A stretch of DNA of 38,193 bases from contig CANCJD010000004.1 in assembly GCA_947378275.1 (NCBI GenBank), positions 1-38,193 of the forward strand, written 5' to 3'. The position numbers were made by a program, and so were the translations under genes. Source of the stretch: Comamonadaceae bacterium. GTDB lineage: Bacteria; Pseudomonadota; Gammaproteobacteria; Burkholderiales; Burkholderiaceae_C. The notes under the pieces are model-generated. The model was not told where the DNA came from and searched no databases. It worked only from the letters and a program-made list of their open reading frames with translations. Positions 23,073-31,766 of this stretch are shown here, piece after piece (within the stretch, counting starts at the first letter, position 1; every line of letters begins with the position of its first letter).

Positions 23073-23103
23073 CCCCGCTATTAAAGTTGATCAGGCAGCG
23101 GGG
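23073..23103 (-). other. Candidate hairpin in the rpsU leader
   Basis: CCCCGCT and AGCGGGG form a perfect seven-base stem around a 17-base loop, between the predicted rpsU promoter and its ATG, in a leader of roughly 120 bases. It might affect translation or transcript stability. Confidence 0.3.
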
Positions 23104-23123
23104 GTTTGCCAGCAAAGCCTCGG

Positions 23124-23129
23124 ATTATA
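23124..23129 (-). promoter_or_regulatory. -10 box of rpsU
   Basis: Consensus TATAAT on the minus strand, giving a predicted start near 23117 and a leader of about 120 bases. No good -35 was found, and the box lies just downstream of the HI0933-type gene's stop. Confidence 0.45.
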
Positions 23130-23140
23130 GCCCTGACGGA

Positions 23141-24409
23141 TCAGGCTTTTGGCACTTTCAGGGCATCAGCCAGCGCAATTGCGCACGCATGGGCACTGGC
23201 CCAGGCCCATTGGAAGTTGTAACCGCCCAGCCAGCCGGTCACATCCACCACTTCGCCAATGAAATACAGGCCTTTTTGGCGCGACTCCAGGGTCTGGCTG
23301 GAAAGCACCGCGGTGCTCACGCCGCCAGCGGTAACTTCGGCCTTGCGGTAGCCCTCGGTGCCGTTGGGCGTGATTTCCCAGCGGCTCACGCGCTCGGCCA
23401 GGGCGGCAAGCGCCTTGTCGGGCGTGTCGGCTACCGAGCGGTCCCAAGGCTGGCCCAGGGCTTTTCCCTGTTCCACCCAGGTGTCGGCCAAGCGGGCGGG
23501 TAAGACGGCGGCGAGTTCATTGGCCAGCAGTTTGCGCGAATGGATTTTGGCCTGCACGAGCTGCTGCGCCACGTCGGTGTGGGGCGCCAGATTCAGGCGG
23601 ATCGGCGTGTTGGGCTGCCAGTAGCTCGAAATCTGCAACACCCCCGGGCCGCTCAGGCCCCGGTGGGTGAACAACAAGTCTTCGTTGAACGCCATGGCCG
23701 TTTTTTTGCTGCCTGTGGCAATTTGCACCGGCAGCGACAGGCCGGCCAACTGCGCGAAAGGCGCCCAGTCGGCCTCGTCAAAGGTGAGCGGCACCAGCGC
23801 CGGGCGGGGCGCGACGAGTGGCAGTCCAAACTGGCTGGCAATGCGGTAGCCAAAGTCGGTGGCGCCGATTTTGGGAATGGACAGGCCGCCAGTGGCAATG
23901 ACCACAGCGCTGCAGGCCACCGGGCCCTGGCTGGTGTCAAGCAAATAGCGGGGCGCGGGCGGGCTGGCTTGCACAGCATCACCGTTGGCGTGCGCAGGTG
24001 CGGCGCGCAGCGATTGGACGCTGCAGGGCTGCCAGCGGGTGACGCCGCCCGTGGCGCATTCGGCCAAAAGTACGTTGATGATGTCTTCGGCCGAGCGGTC
24101 GCAAAAGAGCTGGCCCTTGTGCTTTTCATGGAAGGCTACGCCGTGCTTTTGCAACAGGTCCAGAAAATCGCGCGGCGTGTAGCGCGACAGTGCCGAGCGG
24201 CAAAAGCGCGGGTTCTCGCTCAAAAAGTTGGCCGGTGTGGTGTCGAGGTTGGTGAAGTTGCAGCGTCCGCCGCCCGAGATGCGGATTTTTTCCGCCACTT
24301 TCTCAGCGTGGTCGATCACTAACACCTTCAGGCCACGCTGGCCCGCGGCTCCCGCACAAAACAAACCGGCAGCGCCTGCGCCCACCACCACCACGTCAAA
24401 AAATTGCAT
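23141..24409 (-). CDS. HI0933/BaiN-type FAD-dependent oxidoreductase
   Basis: Flavoprotein of 422 residues. The N-terminal dinucleotide-binding motif DVVVVGAGAAGLFCAGAAGQRG, the family signature KIRISGGGRCNFTN and the C-terminal FAD-contact block GLYFIGEVVDVTGWLGGYNFQWAWASAHACA identify the HI0933-like family (COG2081), whose members are annotated as NAD(P)/FAD-dependent oxidoreductases or aminoacetone-oxidase-like. The physiological substrate is unknown. The length is slightly above the family's usual 390-410 residues because of an Ala-rich insertion (APAHANGDAVQASPPAP). The ATG at 24409 has a TACACT box seven bases upstream and no Shine-Dalgarno sequence, suggesting a leaderless transcript. 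Monocistronic appearance, upstream of rpsU. Confidence 0.9.
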   Translation of the reverse strand: MQFFDVVVVGAGAAGLFCAGAAGQRGLKVLVIDHAEKVAEKIRISGGGRCNFTNLDTTPANFLSENPRFCRSALSRYTPRDFLDLLQKHGVAFHEKHKGQLFCDRSAEDIINVLLAECATGGVTRWQPCSVQSLRAAPAHANGDAVQASPPAPRYLLDTSQGPVACSAVVIATGGLSIPKIGATDFGYRIASQFGLPLVAPRPALVPLTFDEADWAPFAQLAGLSLPVQIATGSKKTAMAFNEDLLFTHRGLSGPGVLQISSYWQPNTPIRLNLAPHTDVAQQLVQAKIHSRKLLANELAAVLPARLADTWVEQGKALGQPWDRSVADTPDKALAALAERVSRWEITPNGTEGYRKAEVTAGGVSTAVLSSQTLESRQKGLYFIGEVVDVTGWLGGYNFQWAWASAHACAIALADALKVPKA

Positions 24410-24416
24410 GGTGGCG

Positions 24417-24422
24417 AGTGTA
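24417..24422 (-). promoter_or_regulatory. -10-like TACACT at leaderless spacing
   Basis: Minus-strand TACACT is followed by seven bases and the ATG at 24409, with no ribosome binding site between. It lies in the 53-base gap after the molybdoenzyme gene. Confidence 0.4.
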
Positions 24423-24462
24423 GGCGCAGGGCTTGCGCGCTGGCGCAGGTTTGTGGGTCGGT

Positions 24463-26736
24463 TTAGGCCTGAGTCACCAGCGGCAGGCTGCGCAGGCGTT
24501 TGCCCGACAGCGCGAACAGCGCGTTGGACACGGCAGGCGCCAGTGGCGGCAGGCCCGGCTCGCCCACGCCGCTGGGTTTGCGGGTGCTGGCCATGATGTG
24601 CGTTTCCACAACGGGTGCGTGGGCCATTTGCACCATGGGGTAGTTGGTGAAGTTGTTTTGCTGCACCACGCCCGCCACGATGTCGATCTTGCCCCAGAGC
24701 GCGGCTGAGAGGCCAAACACCACGGCGCTTTCCATTTGCTGGGCCACGATGCCGGGGTTCACCACGGTACCGCAGTCAATGGCGCAGACCACGCGGTGTA
24801 CGCGCGGCACGCCGTCTTGCACCGACACTTCGGCCACCTCGGCCACGATGGAGCCAAACGACTCGTGCAGCGCAATGCCACGCGCGTGGCCTGCGGGCAG
24901 GGCACTGCCCCATTTCGCTTGTTCGGCCGCGAGGTTGAGCACCGCCAGATAGCGCGGCGCTGCCTGCAGCAGGCTGCGGCGAAACTCGAGCGGGTCTTTT
25001 TGGCTTGCAGCGGCCAGCTCGTCGATAAAGCTTTCCGAGAAAAACGCGTTGTGCGAATGCCCCACCGAACGCCAAAAGCCTACGGGAACACCCATGTTGG
25101 TGGCCACGTGCGCCATGTGCTGGTGTTTGAAGCCATAAGGCAGGTCAAACAGGCCTTCGGACGTCGTTTTGTCAGGCAGGTCCACGGGGCCGGCCAACAG
25201 GGGTACGGCGCGCTCCATCCAGCGCGGCGAAATAGCGTCACCCGCCGACTTGATGCGCAGGCTTTGCACTTGGCCTTGCGCGTCGAGCGTGGCTTTCAGG
25301 CGGGCAGCGTGCATGGGGCGGTAGAAGTCGTGGCCCATGTCTTCTTCGCGCGACCACGAAAGTTGCACCGGTTTGCCACCCGTGGCCAAGGCCACTTTGA
25401 CGGCCTGGGCGATAAAGTCCACTTCCAGCCGGCGGCCAAAGCCACCGCCCAGAAGCGTGACGTGCACCACCACGTCGCCTGCGCCCGCGCCGGCGGCTTT
25501 GGCGGCGGCAGCACGTGCGGACGAGGGGATTTGCGTGGGCGCCCAGATTTCTACCTTGCCGTCTTTGACTTGCGCGGTGCAATTCATGGGTTCCATGGTG
25601 GCGTGGGCCAGGTAGGGCGCGGTGTAGCTGGACTCAATCACTTGGCCGCCCGATTTTTCGGCGCTGGCGATGTCGCCTTGCTCAAAAAAGGTGAAGCCGC
25701 TTTCTTTATCGAGCTGGATTTGCAAGGCCGCGGCAATTTGCTGCGTGTCCAGGGCGCCTTGGGCGCGCTGCTGCCATTGGGCGGTGACGGCTTGGGCGCC
25801 CTGGCGGGCGTGCCAGGTGGTTTTTGCCACCACGGCAAAACCGGCGCTCGCGCCATGCAGTGCGTCGAGCGCCACGACCTGTTGCACGCCGGGCAAGGCC
25901 AGGGCGGTTCGGGTGTCGAGCGAGGCGGCGCTGCCGCCGATCATGGGAGACAGGCGCACGGTGGCAAACAGCATTTCGGGCAGGCGCACATCCAGCCCAA
26001 AGGTGGCGCTGCCATTGGTTTTTCCGACCAAATCGGTGCGCGGGGCGGCGGTGCCGATCAGCTTCCAGTCCTTGCGCGCTTTGGGCGCCACGGTACCCGG
26101 CGCCGTGCCTACTGCGGCCTGGGCAAATTCGCCGTAGTGGCCGGACTTGCCAGAGGCGTGTTGCAGCTTGCCTTGTTGCACGGTGATCTCAGTGGCTGGC
26201 ACTTTCCATTGGGCGGCAGCGGCGCCCAGCAGACTGGCGCGTGCCGTGGCCGCAGCCATGCGCAGCGGCTCCCAGCCGTCGGACACGCTCGACGAGCCGC
26301 CCGTGGCGATGATGCCCAGTTCGCGGCCCAACTTGCCCACGATCCATTCGCCCACTTTGACGGACGTGGGCTTGGCGCCGCCTTCAGAGGCCAGTGGATG
26401 GAAAGGCAGGCTGCCCAAAAGCATGGCCACGTTGCCGTAAATGGCGTCGGGCCCGGCTTGTTCCAGCCGCACCTGCGCCAAGGGCACGTCGAGTTCCTCG
26501 GCCACCAGCATGGACAAGGCGGTGTGCACGCCCTGGCCCATTTCGCTGCGCGGCATGGCCAGTACCACGGTGCCGTCCTGGGCGATCTTGATCCAGCCGT
26601 TCAGGGCCACGTCGTTTTGGGTGGCCAGCATGTTCGCCGGGGTGCCTAGGCGCGAGCGCGCGGGCATTACGCCCCAGCCCACGACCAAGGCGCCAGTAGC
26701 GCCCAGGGCGCTCAGTATCCAGGTGCGGCGCTTCAT
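24463..26736 (-). CDS. Molybdopterin oxidoreductase large subunit, isoquinoline 1-oxidoreductase beta-like
   Basis: Large catalytic subunit of 757 residues of the xanthine-oxidase family, of the IorB/aldehyde-dehydrogenase subtype that places the molybdopterin-cytosine cofactor on a membrane- or periplasm-facing enzyme. A twin-arginine signal ([22 protein letters not shown]) is present. Cofactor-contact motifs include [62 protein letters not shown] and the C-terminal [21 protein letters not shown], where the active-site Glu lies. The 2Fe-2S partner is encoded just upstream, overlapping by four bases. It probably hydroxylates an N-heterocycle or oxidises an aldehyde; the substrate is not predictable. 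No FAD subunit or cytochrome c is adjacent. Confidence 0.9.
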   Translation of the reverse strand: MKRRTWILSALGATGALVVGWGVMPARSRLGTPANMLATQNDVALNGWIKIAQDGTVVLAMPRSEMGQGVHTALSMLVAEELDVPLAQVRLEQAGPDAIYGNVAMLLGSLPFHPLASEGGAKPTSVKVGEWIVGKLGRELGIIATGGSSSVSDGWEPLRMAAATARASLLGAAAAQWKVPATEITVQQGKLQHASGKSGHYGEFAQAAVGTAPGTVAPKARKDWKLIGTAAPRTDLVGKTNGSATFGLDVRLPEMLFATVRLSPMIGGSAASLDTRTALALPGVQQVVALDALHGASAGFAVVAKTTWHARQGAQAVTAQWQQRAQGALDTQQIAAALQIQLDKESGFTFFEQGDIASAEKSGGQVIESSYTAPYLAHATMEPMNCTAQVKDGKVEIWAPTQIPSSARAAAAKAAGAGAGDVVVHVTLLGGGFGRRLEVDFIAQAVKVALATGGKPVQLSWSREEDMGHDFYRPMHAARLKATLDAQGQVQSLRIKSAGDAISPRWMERAVPLLAGPVDLPDKTTSEGLFDLPYGFKHQHMAHVATNMGVPVGFWRSVGHSHNAFFSESFIDELAAASQKDPLEFRRSLLQAAPRYLAVLNLAAEQAKWGSALPAGHARGIALHESFGSIVAEVAEVSVQDGVPRVHRVVCAIDCGTVVNPGIVAQQMESAVVFGLSAALWGKIDIVAGVVQQNNFTNYPMVQMAHAPVVETHIMASTRKPSGVGEPGLPPLAPAVSNALFALSGKRLRSLPLVTQA

Positions 26737-27239
26737 ACGGTCACCTCCGCTGCTTTGGATGCAATGGATGCGCCTTGCGCGTTGGCAACTTGGGGTGCGC
26801 CCGCAGCGCGGTGGATGGCAGCGCGCACCCGCTGGTAGGTGCCGCAGCGGCAGATGTTGTTCATGGCGACGTCAATGTCGGCGTCGGTGGGGTGGGGGTT
26901 GGCAGCTAGCAGGGCAGCAGCAGCCATGAGCATGCCGCTTTGGCAATAGCCACATTGCGGCACTTGTTCTGCAATCCAAGCGAGTTGCAGCGCGTGGGGC
27001 TTCTCGGCGCTGCCGAGCGACTCAATGGTGCGGATGTCTTTGCCCACAAGGGCCGATGCGGGAGTGACGCAAGAACGCACCGCTTGGCCGTCCACGTGCA
27101 CGGTGCAGGCACCGCACGCCGCCACGCCACAGCCAAACTTGGTGCCGGTGAGGTGAAGTTGGTCGCGCAACACCCACAACAGGGGCATGTCGGCTTCGGC
27201 ATCGGCTTGTACGGCCTTGCCATTGATCTTGAGGTCCAT
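26733..27239 (-). CDS. 2Fe-2S subunit, isoquinoline 1-oxidoreductase alpha-like
   Basis: Iron-sulfur subunit of 168 residues. The plant-type cluster ligands are [23 protein letters not shown], and the second, alpha-helical cluster is held by QCGYCQSGM and [14 protein letters not shown]. Electrons pass through these two clusters from the molybdenum site to an acceptor. Start chosen at 27239 ([11 protein letters not shown]), which has an AGGAAA sequence just upstream; the track's 20-residue N-terminal extension is unusual for the family. Its stop overlaps the large-subunit start (ATGA). It has no signal peptide and would be exported with its Tat-signal partner. Confidence 0.92.
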   Translation of the reverse strand: MDLKINGKAVQADAEADMPLLWVLRDQLHLTGTKFGCGVAACGACTVHVDGQAVRSCVTPASALVGKDIRTIESLGSAEKPHALQLAWIAEQVPQCGYCQSGMLMAAAALLAANPHPTDADIDVAMNNICRCGTYQRVRAAIHRAAGAPQVANAQGASIASKAAEVTV

Positions 27240-27344
27240 GGGCGTTTTCCTGGTTGAAGCAGGCGCGCATGGTAATGCAGGCGAGGGCGCTTGTGCCAAC
27301 AGAGTTGAATAACCCCCCGCCGCCGCACCGTGTCCGATGTACGG

Positions 27345-27770
27345 CTATTTGACCAATACCACCGGTTGTTTGGCCAGCGCACATAAACGTTGCGCCACAG
27401 AACCCAGCACCAGATCGCTCAGGCCGGAGCGGCCCTTGCTGCCGAGCACCAATGTGTCAAATTTGCCAGCGTTGGCGGTTTTCATGATTTCTTCCACCAC
27501 GTGGCCGATTTTGATCAACATATCGTGGGGCAGATCCGCTTTGTCGAGCAGTTTGCGGGCAGGCTTGAGGTCGCGTTCGCTGACGTCACGGAAATAGTCC
27601 TCCAAGCCGTCTTTGGGCAGGTACTTGCGCATGTGCCGCAGCCCGGTGTCGTCGTGCACGGTTATCAGGGTGATGTGGGGCTTTTTAACCAGTTGCTTGG
27701 CCAGCGCTGTGGCGTATTTCACCGCGCGCAGGGCGGAACTGGAGCCGTCAACTGCAATCAAAATTTTCAT
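27345..27770 (-). CDS. Universal stress protein (UspA family)
   Basis: Cytosolic UspA-domain protein of 141 residues. The strand MKILIAVDGSSSALRAVKYA and the ATP-binding signature GSKGRSGLSDLVLGSVAQRL (the G-2x-G-9x-G-S/T pattern) are present, so it should belong to the ATP-binding Usp class. The middle is rich in Lys/Asp (HMRKYLPKDGLEDYFRDVSERDLKPARKLLDK). The start at 27770 has GGAGA eight to twelve bases upstream; the track's MEIP extension is rejected. An FNR-type box lies about 125 bases upstream in the divergent promoter region, and Usp genes are common targets of FNR/ANR, so induction under oxygen limitation is likely. Confidence 0.93.
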   Translation of the reverse strand: MKILIAVDGSSSALRAVKYATALAKQLVKKPHITLITVHDDTGLRHMRKYLPKDGLEDYFRDVSERDLKPARKLLDKADLPHDMLIKIGHVVEEIMKTANAGKFDTLVLGSKGRSGLSDLVLGSVAQRLCALAKQPVVLVK

Positions 27771-27893
27771 AGGAATCTCCAAAAAATAGCCGGAGTTGGC
27801 GAGAGCGCCACTAAGAAATGCAGTGGCAAAAGTGCCGCTAACTGGCGAGCGTGTGCGCTGGGTCTATGGTCGCCCCAGGGCGCGCGGCGTATA

Positions 27894-27907
27894 TTGATAC
27901 GCATCAA
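27894..27907. promoter_or_regulatory. FNR/ANR box TTGAT-N4-ATCAA
   Basis: TTGATACGCATCAA is a perfect FNR consensus in the 167-base gap between the divergent universal-stress gene and the MgtC/DUF4010 gene. Spacing favours the Usp gene (a class II start near 27859 would leave an 89-base leader), since for the plus-strand gene a start 41 bases downstream would fall inside the coding region. Confidence 0.62.
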
Positions 27908-27937
27908 CCATTGCCCCCAAGCGCACACCCACCACCT

Positions 27938-29197
27938 ATGCTGGCTCCAAGCGATATTTCTACCTGGTTCAATCTGAGCGTCGCCCTGGGCATTGGCCTG
28001 CTGGTGGGGGCCGAGCGCGAGCGGCGCAACGCCCCTGACAAGCAGCGCAGCGCAGCAGGCATACGTACTTTTGCCCTGAGCGCGCTCGTTGGCGGCGTGG
28101 CCACAGCACTCGACCAGCCCTATGTGTTTTTGGTGGTTTTGCTAGTCGTAGGTGGGCTGTCTCTGGCCTCCTACCAGCGCAAGGTGGAGCGCGAACCCGG
28201 CCTCACCTCGGAGGTGGCGCTGCTGATGACCTGCCTGCTCGGTGCCTTGTGCGTGACCCGCCCGGCCATGGCCGCTGGTATTGGCGTGGTGCTGGTGGCG
28301 TTGTTGGCCGGGCGCGACCAGATGCACCGCTTTGTGCGCATGGCGCTGACTGAAGAGGAACTGCACGACGTCATCCTCTTTTTGGGTATGGCGCTGATCG
28401 CGCTGCCGCTGGCGCCCGACCGTTACCTGGGGCCATTTGGCGCCATTAATCCGCATGCGCTGGTGCGCTTTGTGGTGATGATCATGGCCGTGGGCGCCAT
28501 GGGTCATGTGGGGAGGCGTCTGCTGGGCGCCCAGTATGGGCTGGCGGTGAGCGGTTTGGCCGGTGGATTTGTGTCCAGCACCGCCACCATTTATTCCATG
28601 GCCCAGTTGGCCGCGCGCGACACCTTGCAACTGCGAGGTGCTGCCGCCGGTGCAGTGTTGTCTACGGTGGCAACCATGGTGCAACTCTCTTTGGTGTTGT
28701 GGCTGCTGCTGCCGCAGTTGTTTTTGATGCTGGTTTGGCCACTGGCTTTGGGCGGGGCAGCGGCAGCCCTGTACGCGCTGGCGCTGTTGCTGAGCAGCCC
28801 GATGCAAGCCAATGCGGCGCCTGGCGACTTGGTCCACGGCCATGCGTTTGAACTCAAAACCACCTTCACCCTGGCGGCGTTTGTACTGTTGGTAACCCTG
28901 GTGGCCGCAGCGCTCAATGCCTGGATAGGCGCGGGCAGCTTGGTTTACAGCGCAGCGGCTACGGGCTTGGTGGACGCGCATTCCATCGTTGCGTCGGTGA
29001 GCGCGCTGGTGGGCAGCGGCAAGTTGCTGCTGGCCGACACGCCCTGGGCGGTGTTTGCGGCGCTGACCTCGAACACCGCAACCAAGGCGGTCATCGTTTG
29101 CTCCAGCGGCACGCCCGCTTTTCGCTGGCGCGTGCTGCCGGGCTTGGCTCTGCTGATGTCAGCGGTGTGGCTGTCGGCGCTGGCGACCTTGCCTTGA
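27938..29197 (+). CDS. MgtC/SapB-N and DUF4010 membrane protein
   Basis: Inner-membrane protein of 419 residues with about ten hydrophobic segments. The N-terminal MgtC/SapB-like part includes GIGLLVGAERERRNAPDKQRSAAGIRTFALSALVGGV, and the C-terminal half matches DUF4010 (LYALALLLSSP ... ALTSNTATKAVIVCSSG). The family is of unknown function; MgtC homologues affect magnesium homeostasis or ATP synthase but DUF4010 proteins need not. The ATG at 27938 follows the divergent control region with the FNR box; an upstream alternative (MVAP, 27866) is possible. There is no obvious Shine-Dalgarno sequence. It converges with cobA downstream. Confidence 0.85.
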   Translation: MLAPSDISTWFNLSVALGIGLLVGAERERRNAPDKQRSAAGIRTFALSALVGGVATALDQPYVFLVVLLVVGGLSLASYQRKVEREPGLTSEVALLMTCLLGALCVTRPAMAAGIGVVLVALLAGRDQMHRFVRMALTEEELHDVILFLGMALIALPLAPDRYLGPFGAINPHALVRFVVMIMAVGAMGHVGRRLLGAQYGLAVSGLAGGFVSSTATIYSMAQLAARDTLQLRGAAAGAVLSTVATMVQLSLVLWLLLPQLFLMLVWPLALGGAAAALYALALLLSSPMQANAAPGDLVHGHAFELKTTFTLAAFVLLVTLVAAALNAWIGAGSLVYSAAATGLVDAHSIVASVSALVGSGKLLLADTPWAVFAALTSNTATKAVIVCSSGTPAFRWRVLPGLALLMSAVWLSALATLP

Positions 29198-29207
29198 GCG
29201 CGCGTTT

Positions 29208-30005
29208 TTAGCGCTGGGCGCTGCGCAGCGCCAGCGTCGCGTCTGCGGCATGCGCCGCTTGCAAGCCTTGCAGCACATTGCCCACCACGATCACACTGGG
29301 GCTGCCCAGGTGCTCGCTTTGCAAGGTGGCGTGCAGCGTAGCCAAGGTGGCGGTGGCGTGGCGCTGGTTAGGCAGGCTGGCGTTTTGGATGATGGCTACC
29401 GGCGTGTCGCCGCTGAGGCCTTGCAGCAGCGCACTTTGGATGGTGGCCGCGCCGCTCACGCCCATGTAAATTACCAGCGTGAGTTTGGCTTGGTGCGCGG
29501 TGTGGGCCAGGGCCACCCAGTCGGTGCCGCTGTCGCCGGGTTTGGCGTGGCCGGTGACAAACACTACGCCGTGCGCGTGCTCGCGGTGGGTGAGCGGTAC
29601 GTTCAGGCGGGTCAGCGCCGCCAGGCCTGCGGTAAGGCCGTTGACCACGCTGACCGCAATGCCTGCGGCCTGCAAGGCTTCGACCTCTTCGCCGCCACGG
29701 CCAAACACAAAGGGGTCGCCGCCCTTGAGCCGCACCACCTGTTCGCCGCGCTGGGCTTCGCTGACCATGAGTTTTTCAATAAAGGCCTGCGGCGTGGATG
29801 CGCAGCCGCCGCGCTTGCCCACATAAACAATGCGCGCGTTGGGCGCGGCGTGGGCCAGTACCGCGTCGTTCACCAAGTCGTCCACCAGCAGCACGGTGGC
29901 GCTGGCAATGGCCTTGACGGCCTTGAGGGTGAGCAGCTCCGGGTCGCCGGGGCCGGCGCCCACCAAAGTGACGCTGCCTGCGGGGGTATTGAAATGGGAG
30001 GACAT
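29208..30005 (-). CDS. cobA: Uroporphyrinogen-III C-methyltransferase
   Basis: SAM-dependent methyltransferase of 265 residues that converts uroporphyrinogen III to precorrin-2 for siroheme or cobalamin. The motif VTLVGAGPGDPELLTLKAVKAI, the loop YVGKRGG, the SAM-site block RLKGGDPFVFGRGGEEVEAL and the C-terminal VNGLTAGLAALTRLNVPLTHRE are diagnostic. It is the single-domain form without the CysG dehydrogenase/ferrochelatase part. It lies 12 bases after ybiB on the same strand, so the two are probably one unit; in related genomes cobA of this type often accompanies nitrite or sulfite reduction genes, none of which is seen here. Confidence 0.94.
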   Translation of the reverse strand: MSSHFNTPAGSVTLVGAGPGDPELLTLKAVKAIASATVLLVDDLVNDAVLAHAAPNARIVYVGKRGGCASTPQAFIEKLMVSEAQRGEQVVRLKGGDPFVFGRGGEEVEALQAAGIAVSVVNGLTAGLAALTRLNVPLTHREHAHGVVFVTGHAKPGDSGTDWVALAHTAHQAKLTLVIYMGVSGAATIQSALLQGLSGDTPVAIIQNASLPNQRHATATLATLHATLQSEHLGSPSVIVVGNVLQGLQAAHAADATLALRSAQR

Positions 30006-30017
30006 GAAAAAGTCGTT

Positions 30018-30923
30018 TTAAAGGCGGGATGCCAGTTGCACGATGTGGACCACTTGCTGGGCAATGGGCGCGGGCAGGGGCTGGCTGCCGCTCAGAACCG
30101 CTTGTATGTAGCGCGCGGTAGACGCTGCATCAATAGCCGTGGGCAGCGCGGGCAGCTCACTCAAGGTGCCAGACTGGGGCGCTTGCAGCAGCACGCTTTG
30201 GCCGTGGATAAAGGCCTGCATCTTGGGCGCGCGCCGGGGGTCGGCCACGGCTTCGCCTTCGGTGCCGCGCAGCAGCAATGCGTTGGCCTGCGTTAGCGCC
30301 AGTGTGGCGGCCATGGATTCGGCGTATTCCGGGTGGGTGTAGCTGCTCACCAGCAGGCTGGGGCCCGCGCAGGGGTTCATCAGCTTGACCAGGCTGTGGG
30401 CGGAGTTGCGCAAATTAACGACCCGACGCACATCCAAGAGGCGCTGCAAGCCAGGGTGCAGCAGCACTGTGGGAATAAAAGCCACGCTGCCCGGCGCAAT
30501 TTGCCTCACTGCGGTTTCCGGCGCAACGCCCAACTCGGCCAGCACTTCGGCGGTAAACACGCGCGTGTTTTCGGTAGCCACACCGTGGATCAGCACCGGC
30601 AAACCTTCGCGCGCCAGCAGCAGCGCCAGCAGCGGCGTGAGCACCGGCAGCTTGCGCGCGCCGTTGTAGCTGGGAATGACGACGAGCGGAGCGGCGCCCG
30701 CAGGCACGCGCTGCATGCGCGCGGTGGTGGCGTCCAAAAAGCCAGCCATCTCGTCTGGTGTCTCGCCCTTGATGCGCATGGCCAGGCAAAAAGCGCCCAC
30801 TTCCAGGTCGGTAACGCTGCCGTCCAGCAGCTGCCCCCACAAATCGCAGGCCTGCGCACGCGTGAGTGAGCGCGCGCCTTCTTTGCCGCGCCCGATTTCC
30901 TTGAGGTAAATGCCGATTCCCAT
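30018..30923 (-). CDS. ybiB: YbiB-type TrpD2-like DNA-binding protein
   Basis: Protein of 301 residues resembling anthranilate phosphoribosyltransferase but belonging to the YbiB (TrpD2) group, which in Escherichia coli binds nucleic acid and is SOS-linked. Sequence hallmarks: IGIYLKEIGRGKEGARSLTRAQACDLWGQLLDG, VIPSYNGARKLPVLTPLLALLLAREGLPVLIHG, and NLRNSAHSLVKLMNPC. The TrpD catalytic GTGGD motif is replaced by PSYNGARK, consistent with loss of transferase activity. A -10-like GACAAT lies six bases before the ATG, with no ribosome binding site. Possibly co-transcribed with cobA. Confidence 0.88.
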   Translation of the reverse strand: MGIGIYLKEIGRGKEGARSLTRAQACDLWGQLLDGSVTDLEVGAFCLAMRIKGETPDEMAGFLDATTARMQRVPAGAAPLVVIPSYNGARKLPVLTPLLALLLAREGLPVLIHGVATENTRVFTAEVLAELGVAPETAVRQIAPGSVAFIPTVLLHPGLQRLLDVRRVVNLRNSAHSLVKLMNPCAGPSLLVSSYTHPEYAESMAATLALTQANALLLRGTEGEAVADPRRAPKMQAFIHGQSVLLQAPQSGTLSELPALPTAIDAASTARYIQAVLSGSQPLPAPIAQQVVHIVQLASRL

Positions 30924-30929
30924 GGGGTG

Positions 30930-30935
30930 ATTGTC
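30930..30935 (-). promoter_or_regulatory. -10-like GACAAT at leaderless spacing for ybiB
   Basis: Minus-strand GACAAT followed by CACCCC and then the ATG at 30923. The spacing of six bases makes a leaderless transcript likely if it is used. Confidence 0.3.
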
Positions 30936-30965
30936 GGGGATGGTTGAAAACTCGGGGGTATGAGC

Positions 30966-31721
30966 TTATGCAGGGGGCCGACGCCAGTAGTGGTACCGCC
31001 AAGCCGTCACAAACCCCGCCTTGCCGTACAAGCCCTGCGCCACCAGGTTGTCGTCTTCCACCTGCAAAAACACGCGGTGCACACCTTGCGCTGCCGCATG
31101 CGCGGCCAGGCCGGCCAAGATGCGCGAGGCCAAACCGCGCCCCTGGGCGCCGGGCGCGGTGCGCATGCCGTGGATGCTGAGCCAGCCTTGGCTGATAGAG
31201 CCGGTGCCCGCCGCCAGCGCCTGGCCGTTTTCGCCTTCGCCTGCACACGCGTACACCACATGTCGGCTGCGGCTGAGCAATTGCACGCGGTTGGCGCCGT
31301 CTACCGGGTCAAAGCCATCGGCGGTGTAAACCGAGGCCCAGGGCGCGCTGGGCGATGCGCTTAGTGTGGCTGCGTCGGGCGGGGCCAAGCGTAGCAAGCC
31401 AGCCAGTTCGGCCACTTGCACCAGCACGCCGTGGTGTCCAGAGTAGCCCATGGCCTGCAGCGCGTCGCCTATCTCGGGGCGGATCAGGCCCTCCGGCAAA
31501 CGAAACACCGTGGGCCGCTGGCGCTCCTGGTAGTGCGCCTCGATGTGTAGCAACTCGGGCAGCGCAAGCGGCGTGTGCGCCAACGGCACCGCGCTTTGCG
31601 CGCGGCCAATGGGCAGGGGGTCATAGGGCAGCAGCCAGCCAGGAAACTCGTGGACTTCGGCGGGGCACACCGCGTCCAACGTGGCGCGTTCGATGGACGC
31701 AATGTCGTTGGGGCTCATCAT
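30966..31721 (-). CDS. GNAT-family N-acetyltransferase
   Basis: Acetyltransferase of 251 residues. The GNAT acetyl-CoA motif is seen near the C-terminus: GWLSIHGMRTAPGAQGRGLASRILAGLAAHAAAQGVHRVFLQVEDDNLVAQGLYGKAGF, where QGRGLA is the pyrophosphate-binding loop. The N-terminal 120 residues form a second, divergent region (YDPLPIGRAQSAVPL, VFRLPEGLIRPEIGDALQAMGYSGHHG) that may be a degenerate GNAT domain, common in two-domain members of the family. The acceptor is unknown. The ATG at 31721 is followed by a second ATG; a -10-like AACAAT lies seven bases upstream. It is divergent from tsaD across 45 bases, so the two promoters overlap. Confidence 0.85.
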   Translation of the reverse strand: MMSPNDIASIERATLDAVCPAEVHEFPGWLLPYDPLPIGRAQSAVPLAHTPLALPELLHIEAHYQERQRPTVFRLPEGLIRPEIGDALQAMGYSGHHGVLVQVAELAGLLRLAPPDAATLSASPSAPWASVYTADGFDPVDGANRVQLLSRSRHVVYACAGEGENGQALAAGTGSISQGWLSIHGMRTAPGAQGRGLASRILAGLAAHAAAQGVHRVFLQVEDDNLVAQGLYGKAGFVTAWRYHYWRRPPA

Positions 31722-31728
31722 GCTTGAG

Positions 31729-31734
31729 ATTGTT
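31729..31734 (-). promoter_or_regulatory. -10-like AACAAT at leaderless spacing for GNAT gene
   Basis: Minus-strand AACAAT, seven bases (CTCAAGC) before the ATG at 31721, in the 45-base gap shared with tsaD. On the plus strand TAAACT at 31750 could serve tsaD in the same way. Confidence 0.3.
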
Positions 31735-31766
31735 ACCCAGTCGCTGCCCTAAACTTGGCGCCCTGT

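Noticed and set aside
24736-26649. 637-codon open frame on the plus strand
   Set aside because: It lies fully antisense to the molybdoenzyme large subunit; its translation is rich in His/Arg/Gly with no domain, as expected of a GC-rich shadow frame.
27285-27300. Sigma-54 promoter before the isoquinoline-oxidoreductase-like genes
   Set aside because: On the minus strand TTGGCAC is present but no GC lies ten bases downstream, so the -12 element is missing.
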